From: Gracilariopsis chorda
Taxonomy: Eukaryota; Rhodophyta; Florideophyceae; Gracilariales; Gracilariaceae
Assembly (NCBI GenBank): GCA_003194525.1
Contig: NBIV01000215.1
Coordinates: 1 to 64,000, forward strand
Direction of reading: 5' to 3'
Length of the DNA: 64,000 bases
The number at the start of each line of letters is the position of its first letter. Position 1 is the stretch's first letter. The position numbers and the translations under genes are program-made. This document shows, one piece after another, positions 54,799-64,000 of this stretch. The notes below the pieces were generated by a model. It made no database searches. It saw only the letters and a list, made by a program, of their open reading frames with translations, and was not told the DNA's origin.

Positions 54799-55761
54799 AT
54801 GGAACGTAGAGACCAGCCTAGTTCAGACCGTTCTAACAAAAGCTCACCGTCCAGCAAAGGCCGTAAGGGTAGAAAGCGAACATGTCCTAATGAGCTAGAA
54901 ATGGAAATGGCGGAGTTCATGGCAGGCATGCCAGTAAACGCTACCAGCTCTCATAACAGAATCCCCGAAGGCACTACTTCGCGGGATCACAACCCGAGGA
55001 GAGACCAACGTGCTCCAGCTCATACGGAGCAACGTGGACAGGGTGGCCCGTCTATGAAGGACGTTTTATCGGGTCCGGTTCCATCTCAAAGTAATCCTCG
55101 TGCACAGATTTCTCCCCGAAAAAGAAAGAAGCGTGCAGATAGGCAACCTCACGGAGCTTACAGTGAGAAAGAAGTGGAGATGGCTGAGTTCATGGCAGCC
55201 GTGGGATCAAAGCAACAGTTTACAGAGCAGGACGCCGCACTAGCCATGGCGGATCTGTCTGTAGCCCCAGTTACTGCAACCAGGGCAGTCCAAGCTACGG
55301 CGCAACCAGCTTCGCGCGTTCAACCGTTGCCTGTAGCCGGTCCATCTCAGCCTGCGGGCCCTTCTCAGCCCGGAACGTCTGGAGCCTCTCAGCCCGGAGG
55401 AGCTGGTCCTCAACCCGGAGTATCCGATGACAAGATACGCCGACGGGAATGCGTTAGATGTGAAAAACGGTTTGGCAGTGAGCGAGAAGCAATGAAGCAC
55501 CGATTAGAGTGTAAGGTGGTGCTTAGATGCTCAAAATGCAATTTCCGAGCAAGATCTCGGGGAACATTGGCGCAACATGAAAGCTCGCATTACAATAAGA
55601 GATGCGATGTGTGCGGGTTCACTACTGACCGCGCGAAGGACTTACAGAACCACATGGACAAAGGGCATGAAGGGGGATGGATTTGTGAGACATGTGGACA
55701 GAAATATCTCCGGAAGAGTTCTCTCGCGCGCCACATGAAACGAAAGCACGATCAGCAATAA
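54799..55761 (+). CDS. C2H2 zinc-finger protein (320 aa)
   Basis: The first ATG at 54799 (context AAACTATGG) is chosen; a GTG eight codons upstream is in frame but unlikely. Residues 1-215 are disordered, Ser/Pro/Gln-rich and basic, with two copies of a short acidic motif: EMEMAEFMAGM (~37-47) and EVEMAEFMAAV (~128-138). The C-terminal third has zinc-finger units: CVRCEKRFGSEREAMKHRLEC, CSKCNFRARSRGTLAQHESSH, CDVCGFTTDRAKDLQNHMDKGH and CETCGQKYLRKSSLARHMKRKH (the last two shown without their flanks). It probably binds nucleic acid in the nucleus. The frame is intact, a rarity in this window, so this may be a live host gene. The target and pathway are unknown. Confidence 0.8.
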   Translation: MERRDQPSSDRSNKSSPSSKGRKGRKRTCPNELEMEMAEFMAGMPVNATSSHNRIPEGTTSRDHNPRRDQRAPAHTEQRGQGGPSMKDVLSGPVPSQSNPRAQISPRKRKKRADRQPHGAYSEKEVEMAEFMAAVGSKQQFTEQDAALAMADLSVAPVTATRAVQATAQPASRVQPLPVAGPSQPAGPSQPGTSGASQPGGAGPQPGVSDDKIRRRECVRCEKRFGSEREAMKHRLECKVVLRCSKCNFRARSRGTLAQHESSHYNKRCDVCGFTTDRAKDLQNHMDKGHEGGWICETCGQKYLRKSSLARHMKRKHDQQ

Positions 55762-58700
55762 ACCGGTTGCACTGCTGACCGAGTCCTGAAATCCTAATCC
55801 ATAGATACTGTTAGTGCAGTACTGTAGTTGAATCACCAAGTCAGCGCGCAGAATGCCGTGCCTATGCTGCGCGCAATAGAACTTCTCTTTTTAGTTCTTG
55901 AATGGAAAGTAAAGACAAGTGTTGTGAATCTTTTGAATTGTATGTATTCTCTATTGATCGCTCAAAGTCTGTCCGCGGTGCTAGATATTCTTAGTTTGGA
56001 GAGCTAGCGAGGTATGGATCCGACCTATGAGTTGCTTGACAGAATTGAAAAGACAAACGATCATGACCGAACAGTAATATTGCCAATGAAGATGTATGTA
56101 GTGAGTGGATATTCGGAAAAAGAATTGGTTTTGATTGCAAGCGATGGTAGATTTCATCTCTGTACCCATTTGAACCCTTGAAGAGTTGTACTGTTGATCT
56201 TATCGGTCGCACCGTATCATTGAAAACCCCTAAGAGGCACAGCCACTAGAAAGAAGGGAAGGCAGAGCTGTGGAAGGACCATCAAGTGGGAGTGCCTCCT
56301 CACAAAAAGAGAGGCAGACCTGTCAAAGCACGAACAAGTGGGAAAGCGTCGTATTTATCAGAGGGTTTTTGTAAGAACTCTTCGTAGGCTACCCCGATTC
56401 TCTTGGCGTACCATGCCCGTGACAAATGGGGCCCGTACCCGATTGCTAGCTATACACAGAAGAAAAGCTACAAGGAGAAAACCCATGTTACGCGATGGTG
56501 TTGTTGACTATGGTATAGTCTTGTTTCGGCCTGAGACTTTTTCTTTAGAGCCCTACCTTTTGTTCTTTTTCTATTTGTCTTTTTCAACATACGCTACAAG
56601 GCGTTTGGTTTTTGAACATGGATTTGCTAGTACGCCTGTATATGCTTAGAACAATTGCATGTGGTCCAAAACTGGGCCTCTGTGCTTTCTTATCCTGCTA
56701 CCCCAGCTTGAAATGTATCCCACACTGGTTCTAGCTCTATTGCGAGATGGAGCGTAGTATATGCAGAGGTACAGTTAAAAAGACATAATCGTACGAGAAA
56801 TAGATTTACTAGAGTGATATTTTGGGTAGTAGGACAGCAATATTACTGTTCTGGTTTGGCCATTAAACAGAGGAAGATAAGCAGCATAGTAAGATTTTCG
56901 TTCCCACTCAGCCGTAAATACGAGTTCCATAGAAGCGGAAATTAGATGAGTTGAGTTGCAAGAAGTACATGCGGTATAGAACACGTTGCGACGATAGAAA
57001 TCAGAATAGAATTGTGATGGAGACAGTTTAGGATTTGACGCAGGCAAAAGAGAAAACACTTCCATGACTGTGTTGTAATGCACCTTTTTCTAAGGAGCTT
57101 TTGACGCAGGTACTCAAAGCTGAGCCACAGCCACTCGAAGCATTAAATAAAGCTCTACCTGTTACCGATAACCCTTCTTGTTGATGAAGTGCCTGCAGGA
57201 AGAAGAGCACATTTCCGGATTCTTGAAAGAAGGAATAGTCGAAGATTGAGTGGCAGGGGAAAGAGCTGTGCAAAGAGGAGCGGCGGAGTGAATTGATGGC
57301 GGTAGCAGAAAAATTGGTATGGACAAGTGAGACTTAAGGGTCTTGGCTTTAGGAGCTGATGGGGTTGCGGGGTTTGCTGAACGTGAAGGGGGAGTTACGG
57401 TATGGTCGGCCATTAAGAGCTGGACGTGGTAGGATGAAAAAGATGAAGTGTAGGTTTTGCGATGATGGAGTGAGATGATGACAGAAGAGCGCGATGCTTG
57501 TCCGCCGTCTTCTGAATGCAGAAGGCGAAGCTCTCTCTTATGTTCTCTTATCGAACGAATAGCACTCAAAATGTGCTCCATAGTTCTCCGCGTACTTTCA
57601 TAAACGGCACATACGAGGGCTTGGCACGCCAGCGCGGATACAACAACTTCATGCATTAGCGCTCACCCTTATGATGACGCGGAAGCATTGCTTGATTAGG
57701 GTAGCCTGTTACGGAAACCACGAGAAGAGTTGCGCCAAAGGAGGAACTTGATAATTTCGAGAGCAATTTGTGCATTTTGATCGGGTTGTCACGTCCCCAT
57801 GAAGCTGCAGCCAGTGCGCCAATGAGTTATTTTTTGTGATGATTGCAAAAATAGTGCTGGCAGTTGGCTTTGAGTTTATCGCTGGTTTTTGAAGCTTCCC
57901 GGAACCCGCGTTGGTGTGTGCACAGCATATGCGCGAGGTCAAGTGCGCACATGCGGTTTCGAAGGGCGAATGAAAGCTGGAGAATGAACATTGCCTGGCG
58001 GTGGACAACGCTCTCGCAACATATTCCAAACTGCCGCGGGTGCACTCCAATTGGTTATGACGATATGAAATAGTTGCTCGCGCTTGTCAAGTAGCATTAG
58101 CATGAGTGCTGGTCATACCAATTTGGTGATAGTGGGCAGGCCAGTGACAATTTGTGCTTGTGTGTATGATATGTCCCAACTTCTGAGTTCAAAGCTGTAT
58201 GCCGGAACACCAAAACGTGGTGCTTGATTCATATGAAAGAAACTGTTGACCACTATCCTTTAATGTACGAAGAGCACCGGATAACAATCAAAGGGGTAAT
58301 TTGTATAGAATGAGTAACGTATGTTCGTTCTTGTGGAGAGCTAACTACTTGTTTGAGTCGGTCGTACAGGTTTCATATGCGGACCTTTGTGGAAAGCGGG
58401 TGTTCCGTGCTATTTCTAAGATCTAAGAACGAAACCAAGGTGACCTTGGGAGACACTTGATGGCTACGGTGGTGACAGCTAGTGAGAAAAACAGTGGGAG
58501 ATTAGCCGGTCGGGCGTCAGGGCGAAGGAGCACGTTGGTGGAATCGACGCAGATGACTTTGAATGCTCTGGGGGACCCCAGAACAACAATGCTGAACAGC
58601 AATGACAAGAGTGGCCACAAAACAGCTCAACGGCAACTGGCGAGGCACAAGCGCTGGGCGGTAATCAGGCACGCGTGTAAATACCGTTACACGCATATCT

Positions 58701-61299
58701 TACGATTGGGCAAAAATACGTGTGCGTGTACAGTCACAATTGCTTCGCACTTGCAAATCAATGAAGGCTGAAGCCATTTTCAACCAGCTCCTTTTCGTAC
58801 CCCCTTGATTAGTTACTACTGCAGAGAACATCCTACATCTTAAGATGAGGCTCAGATATTGTAACAGCCAATACTATGCCATCCCGAGTGTATACGCTGT
58901 ACCAAATAAGTTCAGTATATACTTCTATGCTTTGGGAATAAAGACAGTTGGTTCCTGGTACCCAATCCGGTTTAGATGCCGATAGTAGTACTGCTGTTTT
59001 TGCACTAGCAGGATGGTACCGTTTCAACTCGTTCTGTGCTGGGCTCGTTTCTTATGAAAGGGTCTAAATAAATTAGGATTCACATTCTGAAAGAGTTGAA
59101 GGTTACTCAAACCCCAACTGATCTTGCAGAATTCGATCTGCTGAGTGTGGTGGTTTTGAAGTATGTATCAATTCTGCAAAGATTCCATTCGACATGAGCC
59201 AAAAAAAGTTCAGGAAGATTGTACAAGCATGATAGTATCTCTGCAACACGTTCTTTCGCCAGGAGCCCGCACAGTTCCTGCGAAGCGAGCCCGTCGCTCC
59301 TATTCTGCAGCACGGAAAGTTGTACGGGAGTCAATCCTTACGTTGTAAAAGTTGGCGTCAGAATTTCATGTTTATCAAATACCTGACCGTGCGTCACCGG
59401 CAGAAGCTATTGCCACCCCTGAAGTCTGAGCAAAAGTTACTTTCTAGTGCTGTTAGAGTCATGATCTTGCGCTGTAATTAGGTCATTCAAGCCGTATAGG
59501 TGGAAGCATCTATTGTCGCAGATGTTCCCTTGATTTCCTTCAGCCTCAACATGTAGACAGGTTGGTCTCAAAGATGGTGTGGCCTGTGCGTGAGATATTT
59601 GACATAGTCAAACTCTACGTGAGGTCGATTGGGCCGCTAAAACGAATGCGATGGGTGGTCCAAGGAGAGAGGGATATCCAAATGGACTGCATATGACCTG
59701 CATGAGTGGCAAACCTTTTGGAAAGAGCTGGCTTAGCTTTTGCACCTCCTCGATTCGTGGAGGCGCAGTAGTCCAAGATGGGTGTGTGGCTGTTTCAGTG
59801 ATTTGTGCTTTTGTAAGCCCTCACATGGAGAGATGGAATTAGTAACGATGGATTTCATACCTCGCAGCAGTGTTATGGTAGGGTGGGGTAAGTCTTCTTT
59901 GGTCCAAGATGGAGAGTTCTAGTGAGGTACCGCATAAACGCGATGGCAAACTATACCGAGTACATGGCCTCATCGTAGAGAAAACGTCCTAATGATGCTC
60001 GAAATGTGCCTCATCAAGATGAGAAGTAGCGCCAGGAGTGACGTTTTTGGAATGATACGAAACTTTTCGGTGAAATTTTGTCTTGCAGAGAGACCTTCCA
60101 TAAAGCCAGAGGCGGTACGGTGATGAAATCCGTTGAGGAGTGTGTTGAAAATCAGTGATACAAGTTGCGAAACGGTAGCAGTGTTCTAAGGGATGAATTG
60201 CAGGTCAGCTGACGCGTGTTCTACGTACAACTTGCATGATATAACGTATTCGTTGCCAATTATTGGTCTGCCATGTTCGAAGTTGCGGCAATTAAAAGTG
60301 CAGGTAAAAATGTAGGTTTTGAGGTGTGCAGTTCAAAAGAGATATTTATGGGAAGAGAGAATGAGGGCTGTGCATGCATTTTGTTTCATCGCGTTGCACA
60401 GGGATCGACTGCGGCGCAGCCCCTACGGGTGAATGAGATCGTAGATGTCATCGTGGACGGTGCTGCGGCCAAAACGAATAAATGTCAGTAGTTCTTGTTG
60501 AGGGATGTGATTGGGAGAGCAGAAGTGGGCGGCGACGTGAACACGTGGAGAAGGTGGCAAGCGAAACAGCGGGTTTTGCACTCAATGGCGCGCACTCTGC
60601 AGTCGTCGTAGGAGTATAACTCTGCTGTACAATTGTCCGTCAGCAGATCATAGATCCAGTTGTATCGGCGGTTATATCGCTGGACGGTTTATTCGTGCGG
60701 CCGCAGTGGCAACATGTCCAACTGGCATTGTTGCGCCGCTCAATAATTGACCATCGAAACTGTGCTGTCATACACTGCCATGGTTCACACTGGGTTATCA
60801 TAGTTGTATCAGGTAGTAAACGAGGCAAAAGTGCAAACGGCATGTCCAGGGTCATATTCACCTCCCTCCACCAATGCACACCAACCCCCATCATGACACA
60901 CCAATGGCAACTTAAACTGTAATATCTGTGAGCCAACCAGCCAATCACGACTGGCGCACACGTGGATTCGGGAGGTGGGGGAAGGGGGAGGGGGTCTTGC
61001 AGAGAGCGGTGGCACCCGGTTCTTCGCTTCAAAAGCATTTTATCCCGTACAACACTAACCACATCGACTGTGGGCGTCCGATCAACGTTCTCGTCTTCGC
61101 CACCGCCTGTCTGATCCCATCAAAAGCAGATTGTGCTCACACGGCACCTACACTATCTGTACGAGGACAAATTTCGAAAGCTGCACCAGCCCCATCATTG
61201 AGTCCCTCCAAGAGCAAGTCATCATAATGTCTCACACTGTAACAAAGCAGTCGTAGGGTAGATGCTTCGCACGAAATACCACTAAAGAGTCGGAGACAA
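55762..61299. other. 5.5-kb region with no recognised gene
   Basis: I see no transposon protein or known domain here. A short plus-strand frame at about 56245-56390 includes the AT-hook-like KKRGRPVKARTSG. A minus-strand frame at 57656-57162 (164 aa, Ser/Pro-rich) and a plus-strand frame at 60273-60491 lack motifs. The 3' end of the zinc-finger gene and regulatory sequence of element D must lie within it. Confidence 0.45.
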
Positions 61300-61342
61300 G
61301 GTCTAACCGCCCCCTCTAAGCTATCAGCCTGAGGCGGGATTT

Positions 61343-61350
61343 TATTTATA
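61343..61350 (-). promoter_or_regulatory. TATA box candidate in the 3' LTR of element D
   Basis: Minus strand TATAAATA, followed by a GC-rich start region. Just upstream on that strand is a perfect 8-bp hairpin stem, GATCAAGC (61392-61385) with GCTTGATC (61368-61361). Position after pol suggests it belongs to the LTR promoter. Confidence 0.4.
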
Positions 61351-61462
61351 GAAGTTGTTAGATCAAGCTGAGGCTGCGTACCTGGCTTGATCCAGAATGG
61401 AGCTTTCTAGAGAAGCGGCGAGACACGAAGGATGTGGTTGTGGTATGGGGTGAACTACTATG

Positions 61463-64000
61463 CTAATGTTGTGTTGTTGCACTCACCCGCTTTCTAGAAG
61501 ACGTCCTCGGGGACGTTGCCAGAGACTTCTCGTATTCGTAGACCAGATCCTGGCAGTGTTTTAGATCTGTCCGAGTATGCCAAAGCGCGGCATTTGGTGT
61601 TTCTTCCACAAAATGTACTAGAAATTGGCGACGAGTCTTGGGACCGCGATGGCGGAGAATAGCTTTGACTTCCTGTTCGATGCCTCCTTTCGCGTCCACG
61701 AACACATTGACGTAGGCTGTAGTATCATCCGTGGTATAGCGGCGTATTCTGTCCACATTGAATACGTTATGCGCCTTCTTCATATCTGGAGGAAGTTCCA
61801 GACGGTACGCTACGGGGCCGATCTTCTCGAGGATCCGGAGAGGGCCGACAAATTTAGGCCTCCATTTCTGCGGCAGATCCGTCCGCCTTTCCATAGAGAG
61901 GCCAGCAACCTGTAAAAGAACTAAGTCTCCGGGCGACAAAGACACGGGGGATCCTCGGAGGTCCGCGTAGAACCTCTGGCGTTCTTGAGCGCAAAGGAGG
62001 TTATCGCGTGTTGCGAGGCGGAACGCTTCACGCTCTGCAGCGTAGTCGGTAGCTTTCTGGGAAAGAGAGTTGTGGGATATCTCGCATGCTGCGTGTGAGG
62101 GTGGTACGCGTCCAAGATCAATCTGGAAGGGCGAGAACTGCGTGGAGTGATGTTTGGCGGCGTTTTATTCGTACTCAAACACGCTGAGAAGTGTATCCCA
62201 GTTATGCGGAGACGATTGGATTGTGGAGCGGAGCATAGATGAGACGGTGCGGATGAGGTTCTCTGTCTGGCCGTCGGTCTGAGGGTGTCCGGTCGTGGCG
62301 ATGTTGAGTTTGACGTTGTAGATGCGCTGTAGTTCTTGCCAGAAGGCGGAGGTGAACTTCCCATCGCGGTCAGAGATGATAGTCTGTGGAACCACGTGTC
62401 TCGCAAAGACCAAATCCATGAAGACCTGGGCAACTTCCACCGCGGTGGCCGTCTTAGATGCCGGAACGAAGATGCCTCGTTTGGAGAGCTTGTCCACGAT
62501 GACGATGATCATGTCCTTCCCGTTGACGGAGCGAGGTAGTTCTGATAGAAAATCGACCGGTATAACCTCCCAGCACTCGTTGGGGATCGGGAGCGGTTGA
62601 AGGGGGGCTGCTGGGATGCGATTGGAGTGTTTGTTTGTCTGGCATTGATGAAAAGCAGCCAGGAACCCTACAATGTCTCGGTACATGTTGGGCCAGTAGA
62701 CGTAGCGGTGTGTGGCGGAAAACGTCTTGTCGGTACCGAGGTGGCCCAAGCCGTGAAAATGAAACGCGACATCTCGTCGCAGACGGCGGAGCTTGGGGAT
62801 ATATAGCCGGGAGGATTGAAATCCAATCCAACGAAGCAAGGAGTTGTCGAAGGAAAACAGAGCGCGTTGGCGTTGTATCCTGGGGGGGGAGGCATCTTGT
62901 GGGTGTTATAGGGCGGTGGTCATCTCTTTGGCCCACGGATCCTGCTCATATGCACCTCGAATGCGCTGGAGGAAGGGTTGTACACTGATCATCAATCGGG
63001 CAAGGGTTCCCGCAAGGTGGTCTGGGCGGCGGCTCAAGGCATCCGGGACCGTGTTCGAAGGGCCAGAGACGTGTTGTACTTCAAAGGAGTGTTCTTGAAG
63101 TAAATCTAGCCACCGGCATTGCCTGCCGGAGAGAGTGGCCTTGGACTGGAGATACTGCAATGGGCGGTGGTCCGTGCGGAAGATGAAACGTCTTCCCCTG
63201 AGGTAGTGGCTCCAATTACGCAAGGCGATAATGAACCCGAGTAGCTCCTGGTCCCCGGTGTCCCACTGTGACTCTGCTGGAGATAGGCGATGGGATAGGT
63301 ACGCAACTGGGTGTTCATCTTGTTCCAGAGTGGCGCCGACGGCGTGTTGTGATGCATCTGTGGACACAACGAACGTCTTGTCGGCGGCAGGTAGTGCGAG
63401 GACCGGAGCGGCAGTGAGGGCTTGTTTGATAGCACGGAATGCTTCGGCTTGTGCCGCTGTCCAGTTGAACGCCTCGCGGCGTAATAAGTCCGTGATTGGG
63501 CGCATGATGTCCGCGTAGGCCTTTACGAAGCGGCGATAGTAGTTGGCTAGTCCGACGAATTGTTGGACTTCTTTGGTTGAGGTGGGAGTGGGCCAGTTCC
63601 TTACCGCATCAACTAGGCGGCTTTGGGTTTGAATACCCGCAGAGGAGACCCTGTGGCCCAAAAAGTCGACTTCGGCTACTCCGAAATGGGACTTTGTAGG
63701 GTGAATGTACAGTTTTTCCCTACGCATGAAGGTGAATAGCTCCCGCAAATGAGCTTGGTGCTCCTCCATGTTGCGGCTGTATACCAAGATGTCGTCCAAG
63801 TAAAGAATGAGGGATCGCCCATTGAGATCGCGAAGCAGGGATGCGAGGAGTCGGGAGAAGGCAGCCGGCGCGTTTGTTAAGCCAAAACAAAGAACGGTCC
63901 ATTCGAATGAACCATAACGTGTTCTTATTGCGGTTTTGTGGCAATCCTCGTCGCGGATGCGCATCTGATGGTATGCGCCGACGAGGTCAATCTGCGAAAA
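61463..64000 (-). pseudogene. pol: Chromovirus pol (RT, RNase H, integrase, chromodomain) with two stops
   Basis: One continuous minus-strand frame runs from the window end to 61463 with only two interruptions, TAA at 62906 and TAA at 62165. RT: TVLCFGLTNAPAAF and LILYLDDILVYSRN. RNase H: VVSTDASQHAVGATL and FRTDHRPLQYL. Integrase: zinc head with HFHGLGHLG...FHQCQTNK, where the first Cys of the usual CxxC is Phe; Asp in IPVDFLSEL; Asp in ISDRDGKFTS; Glu in PQTDGQTENLIRT. A GPY/F-like module (KWRPKFVGPLRILEKIGPVAYRLEL) is followed by the chromodomain at 61640-61500 (EQEVKAILRHRG...LVHFVEE...LVYEYEKS). Chromodomains steer integration to particular chromatin marks. The intact frame implies recent activity. 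Confidence 0.9.

Larger units (their letters stand above)
61300..64000 (-). mobile_element. Chromodomain Ty3/gypsy element D, cut by the window end
   Basis: A minus-strand pol with RT, RNase H, integrase and a C-terminal chromodomain identifies a chromovirus. Its sequence is unrelated in detail to elements A-C. The 3' LTR must start between 61463 and about 61300, but its edges were not resolved because the second LTR is outside the window. Confidence 0.85.

Noticed and set aside
57162-57656. A 164-residue minus-strand ORF
   Set aside because: Ser/Pro-rich without any known block; not supported beyond being open.
60273-60491. A 72-residue plus-strand ORF
   Set aside because: Too short and without motif or context to call a gene.
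1-64000. CRISPR arrays, bacterial operons or prophage
   Set aside because: No regularly spaced direct repeats, ribosome-binding sites or bacterial genes were seen; the content is eukaryotic.

Overview
The window is nuclear DNA from a eukaryote. It holds two GT-AG introns whose phases fit their exons exactly, a folate-synthesis gene of the fused HPPK-DHPS type, a C2H2 zinc-finger gene, a MYND-finger relic, and most known classes of eukaryotic transposon. The genome cannot be named from the sequence alone. Sparse short introns, mid-to-high GC host exons and heavy LTR-element load would suit a red alga of the florideophyte type, but that is an inference held with low confidence.

Layout. 1-5214: Ty3/gypsy element A (minus strand, cut by the window start) with a complete 913-bp 5' LTR. 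5215-7228: broken Helitron, cut by the LTR of A. 7414-8070: a tandem-repeat protein relic and a TGGCC-rich repeat patch. 8606-13521: CACTA-like element with a tnp2-type transposase relic and a divergent partner gene. 14137-16900: small or broken host-like genes, including a MYND-finger pseudogene. 17599-22320: folK-folP (HPPK-DHPS) pseudogene in three exons; its second intron (3360 bp) houses a PIF/Harbinger transposon. 22421-22661: solo copia LTR. 22956-29280: complete but mutated Ty1/copia element with a 5-bp target duplication. 30507-31298: heptapeptide-repeat gene relic. 32471-38617: old Ty3/gypsy element C (plus strand). 38618-49713: Ty3/gypsy element B (minus strand), inserted in the integrase of C, carrying a long antisense gene between pol and its 3' LTR. 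50030-51830: DIRS-like RT-RNase H relic. 54799-55761: intact C2H2 zinc-finger gene. 61300-64000: a chromodomain Ty3/gypsy element (D), cut by the window end.

Elements A, B and C form one family: LTRs of 913-935 bp, short inverted LTR ends, a shared primer-binding site (TGGTCTCCYGACYTAGAA), and a polypurine tract (TAAGGAGGGGGAG) that recurs inside pol as well as before the 3' LTR. The two most interesting signals are this internal polypurine tract and the antisense accessory gene of element B. Most coding regions carry premature stops or frameshifts. The exceptions are the zinc-finger gene, the Harbinger transposase, the gag of element A, the CACTA partner ORF, and nearly all of chromovirus D.
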